64,000 bases of DNA from Pseudarthrobacter siccitolerans (GCF_030823375.1 NZ_JAUSXB010000001.1:3224001-3288000); one strand, 5' to 3'. Shown: positions 49,043-59,151, counted from the stretch's first letter. Translations and numbers: made by a program. The notes: a model not told the origin generated them from the letters alone.

Positions 49043-50638
49043 GTGCCGCTGATGCCCCGCCTTGATGAGTTAGAAGTGGATGAACCGCGAGGGGGCCAGG
49101 ATGCCTCCGGCCAGGATTTCGGCTCCCGGGTGGAGCTCGCGCTCGCGGCCAGCAACCACCTGCTCAACGCGCGCAATTCGCCCCGCTACGTAGCGCAGGT
49201 GCTGCAGGGCGTCACGGCCGTGGCCACCAAACTGGAGCGGACCACCCGGCCCTTCACCGGCGTCGGGCCTTCGGAGCTGAAGGCCCGGGTGGCAGCGGTG
49301 GACCTGGAAACGCCCCTGCCGGACACGGCAGCAGCGCTGCAGGAACTCGAAGATGTCTACCTGCGCGACGCCGTCTACTTCCACGATGCCAAGTACGCCG
49401 CCCACCTGAACTGCCCTGTGGTGATTCCGGCGCTGGTGGGTGAGGCCGTCCTGTCCGCGGTGAACTCCTCACTGGACACCTGGGACCAGAGCGCCGGGGC
49501 CACCATGATCGAGCGGCGCCTCATCGACTGGGCCGCCGCCCGGCTGAACCTGGGCGACGCCGCCGACGGCATCTTCACCTCCGGCGGCAGCCAGTCCAAT
49601 CTCCAGGCCCTGCTGATCGCCCGCAACCACGCCGTGGCTGGCCTCCGCCAGGAACCGGCGCGCTCGGGACTTCGGTTGCCGGCCCTGCTGGATACGCTGC
49701 GGATCTTCACCTCCGAAGACAGCCACTTCAGCATCCAAAAATCGGCATCAATGCTCGGGCTGGGATTCGACGCCGTGGTCACCGTCCCTTGCATGGATGA
49801 CCACCGGATGGATCCGGCCGCCCTCGCCGAAGCCATGGCGGAAGCGCGTGGCGCCGGGCTGACCCCCATGGCAGTGGTGGCCACCGCCGGTACCACCGAC
49901 TTCGGCGCCGTGGACCCGCTGGCAGAGCTCGCCGCACTGGCCAGCGCCTATGGCGCCTGGTTCCACATCGATGCCGCGTACGGCGGCGGCCTGATGGTCT
50001 CGGGGCGCTACCGGCGCCTCCTGGAAGGAACCAGGCTCGCGGACTCGGTCACCGTGGACTTCCACAAGACGTTCTTCCAGCCGGTGAGCTCCAGCGCACT
50101 GATGGTCCGGGACAAGGCCATGTTGCGCCACATCACCTACTACGCCGATTACCTCAACCCGGAAAGCGCAGCACTGGCCGAAATTCCCAACCAGGTGGAC
50201 AAGAGTATCCAGACCACCCGCCGGTTCGACGCATTGAAGTTGTGGCTCACCCTGCGGATCATGGGCGCGGACGCCATCGGTGCCTTGTTCGACGAGGCGA
50301 TCGACCTCGCTGCCCGTGTGGGCACGCTCCTCGCTGCCGACGAAGACTTCGAACTGGCCGCACCGCCGCAGCTGTCCACCCTGGTATTCCGGTACCGGCC
50401 CCGGCTGGAGGATGGCGGACGCCTCTCCGAGGACGCGGCAGACGTCCTCAACCCTGCCCTCCGCGCCGCAGTCTTCGCCTCCGGAGAAGCAGTGGTCGCG
50501 GGAACCAGGGTGGGAGGCCGCCACTACCTGAAGTTCACCCTCCTCAACGCCGAAGCCACCCTCGAGGACATCTCCGGGATCATCACCCTCCTGCGTCGCA
50601 CGGGCGCCGGACTGCTCGAAAGCAAGGTATCCGCATGA
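49043..50638 (+). CDS. desA: Lysine decarboxylase of desferrioxamine-type siderophore synthesis
   Basis: A 531-residue group II PLP-dependent decarboxylase that turns lysine into cadaverine, the first step of hydroxamate siderophore assembly. The PLP lysine is K342 in TVDFHKTFFQP; upstream are TSGGSQSNLQAL, AGTTDFGAVDPL and HIDAAYGGG. The GTG start at 49043 has GAAGGA before it. It is the first gene of the desABCD operon behind an iron box; its TGA overlaps the ATG of desB. Diaminobutyrate decarboxylase is the alternative but context decides for DesA. Confidence 0.93.
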   Translation: MPLMPRLDELEVDEPRGGQDASGQDFGSRVELALAASNHLLNARNSPRYVAQVLQGVTAVATKLERTTRPFTGVGPSELKARVAAVDLETPLPDTAAALQELEDVYLRDAVYFHDAKYAAHLNCPVVIPALVGEAVLSAVNSSLDTWDQSAGATMIERRLIDWAAARLNLGDAADGIFTSGGSQSNLQALLIARNHAVAGLRQEPARSGLRLPALLDTLRIFTSEDSHFSIQKSASMLGLGFDAVVTVPCMDDHRMDPAALAEAMAEARGAGLTPMAVVATAGTTDFGAVDPLAELAALASAYGAWFHIDAAYGGGLMVSGRYRRLLEGTRLADSVTVDFHKTFFQPVSSSALMVRDKAMLRHITYYADYLNPESAALAEIPNQVDKSIQTTRRFDALKLWLTLRIMGADAIGALFDEAIDLAARVGTLLAADEDFELAAPPQLSTLVFRYRPRLEDGGRLSEDAADVLNPALRAAVFASGEAVVAGTRVGGRHYLKFTLLNAEATLEDISGIITLLRRTGAGLLESKVSA

Positions 50639-52044
50639 GCATCCCCACCTCCGGCAGGACCTACGACTTCGCAGCCATCGGCGTCGGGCCCTTCAACCTG
50701 GGCCTGGCCGCACTGGCCGAGCCGGTGGACGGCCTGGACGGCGTCTTCCTGGAACAGCGCGCATCCTTCGACTGGCACCCCGGCATGATGCTGGAACCGG
50801 CCCACCTGCAGGTGCCCTTCCTGGCGGACCTCGTCACCCTGGCCGACCCCACCTCGCCATACTCCTTCCTGAACTTCCTTAAGCAGACCGGCAGGCTGTA
50901 CCGCTTCTATATCCGCGAGAACTTCTACCCTTTGCGGGCCGAGTACAACCAGTACTGCCAGTGGGTGGCGGGGCAGTTGCCCGCCGTCCGTTTTGGCACA
51001 GCTGTGCTGGAGATAACGCACGACGACGGCGTGTACCGGCTGTCCGTCTCGGGTCCGGAAGGGCCCGAGGTACTGCTGGCGCGGCGGCTGGTGCTGGGCA
51101 CCGGCACCTCCCCGTACGTGCCGGCGTCGGCCGAGGGCATTGTTGCCGAGGCAGCCGCCGGGGGCGGGGGACTGATCCTCCACAACGCCGACTACCTGGC
51201 ACGGAAGGCGGAGCTGCAGCAGCAGCGCAGCATCACCATCCTGGGCAGCGGCCAGAGCGCCGCGGAGATCTACTACGAGCTGCTGCAGGAATCGGACGCC
51301 CACGGCTACCAGCTGAACTGGGTGACCCGCTCCGGCCGGTTCTTCCCGCTGGAATACACCAAGCTGACCCTTGAGATGACCTCGCCCGAGTACGTGGACT
51401 ACTTCCACGGACTCCCGCAGCACCAGCGAGACCACCTGAACAAGACCCAGAAAAACCTCTACAAGGGCATCAACTCGGACCTGATCGACGCCATCTATGA
51501 CCTGCTCTACACCAGGAGCATCTCTGGCATGGTGGATACGCAGCTGCTGACCCACTCCACCCTGACCGCTGCCCATTGGGACCCCGACGCCGGCACCCAT
51601 ACCCTGCACCTGGAGCACGGGGAGCAGGGCACGTCTTACACCCTGGAGAGCGAAGCCGTGGTGCTCGCCACCGGCTACGGCTACCGGGAACCAGAATTCC
51701 TGGCCGGCATCCAGGACCGCATTGCACGGGACAGCGCCGGCAGGTTCGCCGTAGGCCGGAACTACAGCACCGGCGTGGAACCCGGCGAAATCTTCGTCCA
51801 GAATGCCGAACTGCACACCCACGGCTTCGTCACCCCGGACCTGGGCATGGGCGCCTACCGCAACTCCTGCATCCTGCGGGAAATTACCGGCCGCGAGGTA
51901 TACCCCGTGGAGCGAAGCATCGCGTTCCAGCAGTTCGGGGCGCCGGCGGACGTCGGTCCAGCGGGCATCACCGCGACGGCCGACTTCAGTACAGCGGCGG
52001 ACATCGGCGCACCGGCAGACTCCGCAGCAGGGGTGCCGGCATGA
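50635..52044 (+). CDS. desB: Cadaverine/lysine N-hydroxylase
   Basis: A 469-residue FAD- and NADPH-dependent N-monooxygenase of the IucD/DesB family that hydroxylates cadaverine. The FAD loop is AIGVGPFNLGLAAL, the NADPH loop is ILGSGQSAAEIYYEL, and the C-terminal ATGY motif is VLATGYGYREPE. The ATG at 50635 overlaps the desA stop by ATGA. The C-terminal 25 residues are an Ala/Asp-rich extension (ADFSTAADIGAPADS) beyond the normal family end, and overlap the next start. Confidence 0.94.
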   Translation: MSIPTSGRTYDFAAIGVGPFNLGLAALAEPVDGLDGVFLEQRASFDWHPGMMLEPAHLQVPFLADLVTLADPTSPYSFLNFLKQTGRLYRFYIRENFYPLRAEYNQYCQWVAGQLPAVRFGTAVLEITHDDGVYRLSVSGPEGPEVLLARRLVLGTGTSPYVPASAEGIVAEAAAGGGGLILHNADYLARKAELQQQRSITILGSGQSAAEIYYELLQESDAHGYQLNWVTRSGRFFPLEYTKLTLEMTSPEYVDYFHGLPQHQRDHLNKTQKNLYKGINSDLIDAIYDLLYTRSISGMVDTQLLTHSTLTAAHWDPDAGTHTLHLEHGEQGTSYTLESEAVVLATGYGYREPEFLAGIQDRIARDSAGRFAVGRNYSTGVEPGEIFVQNAELHTHGFVTPDLGMGAYRNSCILREITGREVYPVERSIAFQQFGAPADVGPAGITATADFSTAADIGAPADSAAGVPA

Positions 52045-52628
52045 GCTTCACCTTCCGCTGCCTTGACCCACGGTCCGATGCGCCGCTCCTCCACAGCTGG
52101 GTGACCCGGCCCTACGCCGCGTTCTGGGGCATGCTGTCCGCCAGCGTTGAGGACGTGGTGGAGGAGTACGTGAAAATCCAGGCGAGCGGCCACCACCATG
52201 CGTTGCTGGGGCTCGACGACGGCGTCCCCGCCTTCCTGATGGAGGAGTACCTTCCTGCGTCCTCGCCGCTCGCTGCGGTGTACCCGGTCCTCCCCGGGGA
52301 CCTGGGGATGCACCTGCTGGTAGCGCCGCCGTCGAACGCTCCGGTGCCCGGCTACACCACGGCTGTGATGGACGCGGTCCTGGACCGGCTGTTCGCCAAG
52401 CCGGGGGTGGAGCGGATTGTGGTGGAGCCGGACGCCAGGAACACCAGCATCCACGCGCTGAATGAACGGCTGGGATTCCAGCCTGCCGGGATGGTCACGC
52501 TCCCGGACAAGGACGCCCTGGTGAGCTTCTGCAGCCACTCCGACTACCTGGCCGCCCGCGCGGCACTCGACACGCTTTCCACACCCAACACGCCTTCCAC
52601 ACCCAACACACAGGGAGCCTCACTGTGA
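52041..52628 (+). CDS. desC: N-hydroxycadaverine acyltransferase (GNAT)
   Basis: A 195-residue GNAT-type acyltransferase of the IucB/DesC/RhbD group that acylates N-hydroxycadaverine with succinyl- or acetyl-CoA. Typical blocks are RPYAAFWGM, GLDDGVPAFLMEEYLP, PGDLGMHLLVAPP and RIVVEPDARNTSIHALNERLGF. The start overlaps the desB stop (ATGA) and its end overlaps the GTG of desD. The short C-terminal tail holds a repeated NTPSTPNT unit. Confidence 0.92.
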   Translation: MSFTFRCLDPRSDAPLLHSWVTRPYAAFWGMLSASVEDVVEEYVKIQASGHHHALLGLDDGVPAFLMEEYLPASSPLAAVYPVLPGDLGMHLLVAPPSNAPVPGYTTAVMDAVLDRLFAKPGVERIVVEPDARNTSIHALNERLGFQPAGMVTLPDKDALVSFCSHSDYLAARAALDTLSTPNTPSTPNTQGASL

Positions 52629-54535
52629 CAGTCCACCTCGATTCCGCAGTACCTGCCCGCAGTGCCACCGCAGCCACCGCGAATGCCGCACCCCACCTCG
52701 ACGGCGACCGGTGGGACAACGCGAACCGGCACCTGCTCCGCAAGGCGCTCGCCGAGTTCTCCCACGAACGGATCATCACGCCGGAAACCATGTCCCGCAC
52801 GGGTTCAGGTGCCGCCGCCTACCGGGTGCGCAGCGATGACGGCACGCACGAGTACCGCTTCGACGCCAGGGTCCTGGAACTTGAGCACTGGTCCATCGAC
52901 GCCGGTTCCATCCGCTCCTTCCAGGACGGCACCGAAGCGCCGCTGGACGTACTGGAGTTCATCACGGCGTTCCACGGCACCCTGGGCATCAACCTCCAGA
53001 TGCTCCCGGTCTACCTCGAAGAGGTCAGCAGCACCCTGGCAAGCCACGCTTACAAGCAGTGGGCCGGCCAGCCCTGGGCCGCGGAACTGGCGGCCGGAGT
53101 CACCGGCGGCCGGAACCCGGCCGTGGACTTCCAGGCGATAGAGCGCAGCATGACCGAAGGCCACCCCTGTTTTGTGGCCAACAACGGGCGCCTCGGCTTC
53201 GGTATCACCGACTACCACGCCTTCGCGCCGGAGACCGGCGCCCCGGTACAGCTGGAGTGGGTCGCCGTCCACCGGAGCCGCGCTGTCTTCACCGCAACTG
53301 AAGGGCTCGATTACCGGGCCCACCTGGACTCTGAGCTGGGTCCGCTGCTGGCCGGTTTCGACGCTGAGTTGCGGCTGCAGGGCCTCGACCCGGACCAGTA
53401 CTACCTGATGCCTGTTCATCCGTGGCAGTGGGAGAACAAGCTGACCGTGACGTTTGCGGCGGAGATCGCACGGCAGCGGATTGTGTACCTGGGTACCGGG
53501 AGAGACAGTTACCAGGCGCAGCAGTCCATCCGGACCTTCTTCAACACCAGTGCCCCGGCCCGGCACTACGTTAAGACCGCCATGTCCGTGTTGAACATGG
53601 GCTTTATGCGCGGGCTGTCGCCGCAGTACATGAAGGCCACACCGGCCATCAACGACTGGCTGCGGGACCTGATCGAATCAGACGACGCACTTCAAGGCCG
53701 CGGGTTCACCATGATCGGCGAGCTCGCTGCGATCGGCTACCACAACGGGTACTACGAGGCCGCCTCTCCCAGCGGTTCACCGTACCGGAAGATGCTTTCC
53801 GCCCTCTGGCGCGAAAGTCCCCTTCCGCTGCTGCAGGACGGACAGCAACTGTCCACCATGGCCTCGCTCCTGCACGTGGATGCCGGGGGAAAACCCATGG
53901 TCTCCGCGCTGATCGAGCGGTCCGGACTGGCCCCGCAGGACTGGCTGCGGCGGTATTTTGAGGCCTACCTGGTACCGCTGGTGCACTGCCTTTACAAGTA
54001 CGAGCTGGCCTGTATGCCGCACGGCGAGAACGTGATCCTCGTCCTCGAGGACGGCGTGCCGGTGCGGGCCATCATGAAGGATATCGCCGAGGAAATTGTG
54101 GTGATGGGGGACAGGCTGGACCTTCCGGAAGGGGTGTCCCGGATCAAGGCGGCCATCCCGGACGGGGAGAAGGTACTGGCCATCTTCACGGACGTTTTCG
54201 ACTGCATCTTCCGCTTCCTCGCCGCGCTGCTGGAGGAGGACGGCAAGCTTAGCCAGGAGGAGTTCTGGCGCACCGCGGCCGCCAGCATCAGTGACTACCA
54301 AGGGCAGCACCCGGAGCTTGCCGCCCAGTTCTCCCGCCATAACCTGTTCGCCCCCGACTTTGAGCTGTCCTGCCTGAACCGCCTCCAGCTTCGCAACAAC
54401 CAGCAGATGCTGGACCTCACCGATCCCTCCGGCGGCCTGCAGACGGCCGGGCGGCTCGCGAACCCGCTCGCGAGGTTCGCCGGGCAGGGCAACGGGCAGG
54501 AAGAAACCCGGGAAAAGGCGAAGGGACGCGGCTAG
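52625..54535 (+). CDS. desD: NIS synthetase, desferrioxamine assembly
   Basis: A 636-residue IucA/IucC-family (NIS) synthetase that condenses and macrocyclises N-hydroxy-N-succinylcadaverine units to ferrioxamine-type siderophores. The adenylate-forming N-terminal block includes EGHPCFVANNGRLGFGITDY and YYLMPVHPWQWEN; the C-terminal FhuF-like part has YKYELACMPHGENVILVLED. The GTG start overlaps the desC stop. No desE-type binding protein, transporter or reductase gene lies nearby, so uptake must be encoded elsewhere. Confidence 0.94.
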   Translation: MTVHLDSAVPARSATAATANAAPHLDGDRWDNANRHLLRKALAEFSHERIITPETMSRTGSGAAAYRVRSDDGTHEYRFDARVLELEHWSIDAGSIRSFQDGTEAPLDVLEFITAFHGTLGINLQMLPVYLEEVSSTLASHAYKQWAGQPWAAELAAGVTGGRNPAVDFQAIERSMTEGHPCFVANNGRLGFGITDYHAFAPETGAPVQLEWVAVHRSRAVFTATEGLDYRAHLDSELGPLLAGFDAELRLQGLDPDQYYLMPVHPWQWENKLTVTFAAEIARQRIVYLGTGRDSYQAQQSIRTFFNTSAPARHYVKTAMSVLNMGFMRGLSPQYMKATPAINDWLRDLIESDDALQGRGFTMIGELAAIGYHNGYYEAASPSGSPYRKMLSALWRESPLPLLQDGQQLSTMASLLHVDAGGKPMVSALIERSGLAPQDWLRRYFEAYLVPLVHCLYKYELACMPHGENVILVLEDGVPVRAIMKDIAEEIVVMGDRLDLPEGVSRIKAAIPDGEKVLAIFTDVFDCIFRFLAALLEEDGKLSQEEFWRTAAASISDYQGQHPELAAQFSRHNLFAPDFELSCLNRLQLRNNQQMLDLTDPSGGLQTAGRLANPLARFAGQGNGQEETREKAKGRG

Positions 54536-54544
54536 GCTGGCACC

Positions 54545-55336
54545 ATGACGTCAGATATCTCCGGAACAACAGCCCTGGTCACTGGGGCCAGTGCAGGCCT
54601 TGGCGCAGAGTTCGCCCGCCAGCTCGCTGCGCGAGGCTGCAACCTGGTGCTGGTGGCGCGGAACCGGGCCCGTCTCGAGGAAACCGCGGCGGGCCTGGAG
54701 CGGCGCTACGGGATCACGGCGGAGGTGCTGCCCGCGGACCTGACGTCCGACGACGGAGTAGCCGCCGTCGTCGGACGCCTGTCCGATCCGCAACGGCCGG
54801 TAGGGATCCTGGTCAACAACGCCGGCATCGGGCTCCTGCACAACTTCGAGGACAACCCCATCGCCGAGGAGCAACTGCACCTGAAGCTGCATGTGGAAAC
54901 GTCCATGGTGCTGGCCCACGCCGCTCTGAAGGGCATGCTGGACCGTGGCGAGGGACGGATCATCAACGTGGCCAGCGTTGCCGCGTTCCTGCCCAGGGGC
55001 ACGTATTCCGCGGCGAAGGCGTGGATGGTGAGCTTCAGCCGGTGGGCCAACCTGGCCTACGGTGCGCGGGGCGTGAAAGTTACGGCGGTCTGCCCTGGCT
55101 TTGTCCATACGGAATTCCATGACCGCATGGGCATGGACAAGTCCGTGGCTCCATCATGGACCTGGTTGCGTCCGGGGCGCGTTGTCCGGGAAGGGCTGGC
55201 GGACAATGACAGGGGCAAAGCCGTTTCCATCCCCACTAAACGCTACAAACTGGTGGCTGCGATGGCGCGGATAGCCCCGGCGAAACTAGTGGCGGGCCCT
55301 CCGCGAACGCCCAAGGAGGGCAGCAACGGTCCGTGA
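54545..55336 (+). CDS. SDR-family oxidoreductase
   Basis: A 263-residue classical short-chain dehydrogenase of the DltE/YqjQ type. The cofactor loop is TGASAGLGAEFARQL, the NNAG motif is intact, the serine lies in NVASVAAF and the YxxxK pair in TYSAAKAW. It starts 10 bases after desD and may be read with it, although an SDR has no known part in siderophore synthesis. Its last 51 bases overlap the convergent membrane-protein gene. Confidence 0.86.
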   Translation: MTSDISGTTALVTGASAGLGAEFARQLAARGCNLVLVARNRARLEETAAGLERRYGITAEVLPADLTSDDGVAAVVGRLSDPQRPVGILVNNAGIGLLHNFEDNPIAEEQLHLKLHVETSMVLAHAALKGMLDRGEGRIINVASVAAFLPRGTYSAAKAWMVSFSRWANLAYGARGVKVTAVCPGFVHTEFHDRMGMDKSVAPSWTWLRPGRVVREGLADNDRGKAVSIPTKRYKLVAAMARIAPAKLVAGPPRTPKEGSNGP

Positions 55337-56378
55337 ACCTGACCGCCGCACCCCCACCACCACTGCGATACCCATGAGTGCGCCCACCAGGGTCTCCACG
55401 CCGCGTTCCAGGATCAGGACCGCGGGGTCGATCGGGGCGGCAAGCTGGGTCACCAGCAGGATCACCGGCGTAAAGGAAACCATCGCGAAGCCATAGTGGG
55501 CGGGCCATAAACAGCTCTGTGGTGAACTGGAACAGGATGACGAGCAGTGCCAGGACCAGCGCCTGCTGCCCGGGAAGCAGTCCCGCCAGGGTCCAGGGCC
55601 CGGGAATAAGTACGACGCCGGTGACCGCCAACCCCACGAACGTTCCGACGATGCGGTGGATGCCCCGCCGGACGCTGCTCGGCAGGTCGGCGCCGGCAAG
55701 CGGAACGGCTGCGGCGGCCATGGCCCAATGCGGGTGGCCGCTGCCGCTGAGGACCCCCACCGTACCGGCAGCCCCGACCGCGAGCACGTAACGGGCTGCG
55801 TGCACCAGCAGTTCTTTGCGGCCGGCGGCCTGCAGGGCGGGCCTGCTCCTGGCGGCGCCCCGCTGCCAGGACCTGCGGCGGACCCAGCCGGCGAAACCCA
55901 CCAGAATGGAAAAGGCGGCGGACCCCGCCGCAATGAGCAGAGCCACCTGCAAGGGAACCACAACGGGTACCGAGGCGCAGGCCCCCAGCGCCAGGATGCC
56001 AAAGAACGGCCCGTTTGGCTTGAGCCGCACCCGGTCGGCGAAAACCGATCCCACACCGGCCAGAACCGCTTCGACGGCGACGAGCCACCAGGACTGGAGG
56101 TGGTTGACGGACAGCAAGAGGCCTGCAGTCACTCCGCCCAACAGCACCACAGCGGCCTGGCACTGGTGCAGGAAGCGGAGCTGGTGCGGTTCCGAGCGCC
56201 CGTACATCCCGGTCAGGGCGCCGAACACGGCATACATGATGAGGTCGGTCCTGCCGGCGGCCAGGAGGAGGAGTGACGGGACGGCGACGCTGATGGCCAC
56301 GCGCAGGGCGGCGAGGTGGTCGCGGTTTGCCGGTTCCAGCCGGTGAAGGGCGCGCACCTGCTCCATCAGAAGCTTCAT
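55286..56378 (-). pseudogene. FUSC-family membrane protein, frameshifted near the 3' end
   Basis: A protein of about 363 residues with six to eight helices and the layout of FUSC/aromatic-acid exporter family proteins (TDLIMYAVFGALTGMYGRSEP, then MAAAAVPLAGADLPSSVRRG-IHRIVGTFVG). The frame is right until about 55500, where it diverges after LFMAR. In the next frame the protein continues HYGFAMVSFTPVILLVTQ and ends VAALLGRSRRARH at 55286. One extra base in the GGG at 55498-55500 explains the break. It is either a pseudogene or a sequencing error. The intact family end overlaps the convergent SDR by 51 bases. Confidence 0.82.
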
Positions 56379-56598
56379 GCCGCACCATCCCTGCCTGTAT
56401 CCCGGATCCCCATAAGGTCCCTTTGGAAGGTATCACCGGGCCCGGCCTGAAAGCATTTCCTGACGTGACATGGGGAAACAAAACGACCTCGGCGCGGCAA
56501 AGGCCCGCCCGGCGCTTTTCGTGGAAGCTGCGCAGGACGGGCCTTGGGAGCGTGGGCTGCTGGGTCTGCCCGGTCCGGATTCTGCCGGCCAGGAACAT

Positions 56599-58209
56599 CT
56601 AAACCTGGGCGGGCACCTTTTCGGCACTTGAATCGGTGATGTCCTGGGTCTCGAACGGGAGCTCGTCCAGGTCGATCAGCGGGTTCTCGTCCTGGGTGGC
56701 TACCAGTTCGCGCGCCTCCGCCTGGGTGTCCACGCTGGGCATGGAGCCGGGCAGCGGCCGCTGGGCTGATTCCTTCAGGAAGTAGATGGCCACGGCACCC
56801 ACCAGCGAGGTGGCCATGAGGTAGTAGGCAGGCATCATGTCGTTGCCGGTGGCGCTGATCAGGGCTGCCACGATGAAGGGGGTGGTGCCCCCGAAAATCG
56901 CCACTGAGAAGTTGTAGGCAATGCCCATGGCACCGTAGCGGCTGGACGTGGGGAACTGGGCCGGCAGGGCCGAGGCCAGGTTAGCCACGTAGAACGTCAC
57001 CGGGAACGCGATCAGTGCAAGGCCGGCCAGCGTGGACCAGATCTCGCCGACGCCGATCAGCATAAACGCCGGGGCTGCCAGGACTACCGTGCTCAGCGCA
57101 CCGATCCACAGGACAGGCCTGCGGCCGATGCGGTCAGACAGCTTGCCCGTCAGCGGAATGCAGAGGCTCATCACCACCAGGACGGGGATGGTCAGCAGGG
57201 TGCCGTGCACCTCGTCGTAGCCCTTGGACTCAGTGAGGTAGGTGGGCATATAGGAGGTCAGGGCGTAGCCGGCGGTATTGGCAGCGGCCACCAGGACCAT
57301 GGCTACGATGAGCGAGCGCCAGTAGGCCTTCACGATTCCTACTGGGCCCTTGGCCGTTGCCTCATCGGAAGAGGCGGCATGCTTGGCGAGGTCCTCCTGC
57401 GCATCCAGGGTGGCCTGGAATTGGGGGGACTCTTCGATCTTGCTCCGGAAGTAGATGGCGATCAGGCCCAGCGGACCGGCCACCAGGAACGGGATGCGCC
57501 AGCCCCATTCCTCCATAACGCCCTGGCCCAGGGTCAACTGAAGCGCGGACACCAGCGCGGCGCCGAGGGCGAAGCCGAGGTAGCTGCCCATGTCCAGGAA
57601 GCTTGCGAAGAATCCGCGACGCTTGTCCGGGGCGTACTCGCTGACGAAGGTGGTGGCGCCTGCATATTCACCGCCGGTGGAGAAGCCTTGGATGACCTTC
57701 AGGAGCACCAGCAGGCCGGCGGCCCACAGCCCGATCTGCGCGTAGCCGGGCAGGAGCCCGATGGCGAACGTGCTCGCCGCCATGATCATCAGCGTGGTGG
57801 CCAAAATCTTTTGGCGGCCCATCTTGTCGCCAAGCCAGCCGAAGATGACGCCGCCGAGGGGACGGGCGATGAAGGTGGCGGCGAAAGTTCCGAGCAGGAA
57901 CAGCGTTTGCGTGGTGGGATCCGATTCCGGCAGGAAGACCGGTCCCATGGTGGTGATGAGGTAGCCGAACACGCCTACGTCGTACCACTCCATGGTGTTG
58001 CCAACGATGGTTCCGCCCAGTGCCTTCTTGAGCATGGGCTGGTTCACCACGTTGACGTCCGACTCCTTGAGCCGGCGGCGCCCCAGTTTTTTGGGTTTCC
58101 GTGGTGCTGTGGCAGCCGCGGATGGGGTGCCGGGGGGTGTAGCCGGGTTGGTTCCGGAGGCGCTGTACATGCCTGCGGAAGAGTCGGTGATGCTTCGGTC
58201 TGTGGGCAT
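56599..58209 (-). CDS. MHS-family transporter (ProP/ShiA-like)
   Basis: A 536-residue MFS permease of the metabolite:H+ symporter family. Marks are GGTIVGNTMEWYDVGVFGYL at helix 1, IFGWLGDKMGRQKIL for motif A, FSTGGEYAGATTFVSEYAP, and the second motif GKLSDRIGRRPVLW. A 55-residue Pro/Ala/Ser-rich and basic N-terminal extension and a 50-residue acidic C-terminal tail lie outside the helices. Relatives move proline/betaine or organic acids; the substrate is unknown. The gene is separated by a 546-bp gap from its upstream neighbour. Confidence 0.9.
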   Translation of the reverse strand: MPTDRSITDSSAGMYSASGTNPATPPGTPSAAATAPRKPKKLGRRRLKESDVNVVNQPMLKKALGGTIVGNTMEWYDVGVFGYLITTMGPVFLPESDPTTQTLFLLGTFAATFIARPLGGVIFGWLGDKMGRQKILATTLMIMAASTFAIGLLPGYAQIGLWAAGLLVLLKVIQGFSTGGEYAGATTFVSEYAPDKRRGFFASFLDMGSYLGFALGAALVSALQLTLGQGVMEEWGWRIPFLVAGPLGLIAIYFRSKIEESPQFQATLDAQEDLAKHAASSDEATAKGPVGIVKAYWRSLIVAMVLVAAANTAGYALTSYMPTYLTESKGYDEVHGTLLTIPVLVVMSLCIPLTGKLSDRIGRRPVLWIGALSTVVLAAPAFMLIGVGEIWSTLAGLALIAFPVTFYVANLASALPAQFPTSSRYGAMGIAYNFSVAIFGGTTPFIVAALISATGNDMMPAYYLMATSLVGAVAIYFLKESAQRPLPGSMPSVDTQAEARELVATQDENPLIDLDELPFETQDITDSSAEKVPAQV

Positions 58210-58755
58210 TTGGGCAACTCCTGTGGAGGGTCATTTGCTTGCGACTTGTAGCTGCCCCGCTCCGGGCAGGCCTTCAATTTTACGCGAATCCCATAGCGCC
58301 CGCCGGTTTTATGCCGTAGGATCAACCCTTTTCGGGACCTTTCATCCCGGTTTCGCGGATTTCTTTTCCCTGTTTTTCCCGCGCCAGCACAGGGAACGGG
58401 GAAGTCGGCGCAATCGTTACCGAATTTTTTCCCGATTGTGCCCCCTGCAACCGCTTTCGCCGCGCCCGCAGCCGCAAATAGTGACGCCGCCCACGGCTTT
58501 CGGGCGCTCTTCCGAAAGCGTCCCGCCCGGGCGGACAGGGCCCCGTCGTTCGTTGCATTGGTGGTCTCTTTGCACCGCGGTTGTGGGGGTTCACAGGTGC
58601 CCGCTGCTTCCCTATGGTTGTGCCATGGGAACACTCACTTTCGGGTAGGCGGGCGCCTGCGGCCAGGCCATTGCCGGCCACCCAACAGTCGCGAAAAGGC
58701 CTTGAAGGGTCTTTCTTTGGTAGCACTTCGTTTCATCGTGGAAAGGAAGAACAAA
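58210..58755. other. Intergenic stretch without a convincing gene
   Basis: These 546 bases hold the divergent promoters of the MHS transporter and the small gene at 58756. Only fragmentary open frames with poor codon patterns are present, and there is no clear palindrome or tRNA. A TTTTTCCC-rich tract at about 58360-58435 is unusually T-rich for this genome. Confidence 0.45.
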
Positions 58756-59016
58756 ATGGCTGACGAAATCAGTGGAAAGAAACTGGCGCCTGAGGTCGCG
58801 GCGCATCTGGCGGAGGCAATGAAAGCACCGGATATGCCAGGGGTCGCAGCTCCTGCCTCCTCCATGGGTGCGGGCGGATCTGGCACCTGGCCGGATGGCA
58901 GCGCGAAGCGGCGGCATCCCAAGGAACGCGGTCCGGGCCAGGGCCGCATGGGGCAGGCGGCAGCCGTGACGGCCGTGCACCGAACCAGCCGGCCACAGAT
59001 GCCGCACTCGTCATAG
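58756..59016 (+). CDS. Small hypothetical protein, polar and disordered
   Basis: An 86-residue protein starting MADEISGKKLAPEVAAHLAEAM with a predicted short helix, then a glycine-rich and basic segment (GSGTWPDGSAKRRHPKERGPGQ). No family is recognised. The ATG at 58756 follows GAAAGGAAG. A strong terminator lies 29 bases after the stop, which supports a real, separately transcribed gene. Confidence 0.6.
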   Translation: MADEISGKKLAPEVAAHLAEAMKAPDMPGVAAPASSMGAGGSGTWPDGSAKRRHPKERGPGQGRMGQAAAVTAVHRTSRPQMPHSS

Positions 59017-59044
59017 GCTTCGCTGGAACAGAACCTCCATACTG

Positions 59045-59089
59045 AAATCCCTGGGGACTCCGGAATTGCGGGGTCCCCAGGGATTTTTT
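59045..59089. terminator. Rho-independent terminator
   Basis: AAATCCCTGGGGAC (59045-59058) pairs perfectly with 59073-59086 around a 14-base loop and is followed by a T-run to 59089. It ends transcription of the small gene at 58756 and, on the other strand, an A-rich entry also makes it usable for ligD. Confidence 0.85.
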
Positions 59090-59151
59090 GTCCCGCGCGA
59101 TTTCCGGGCGGAGCTGCCTTCGGCGTGCCCGGCGTACGGCGGCAGATCCGC

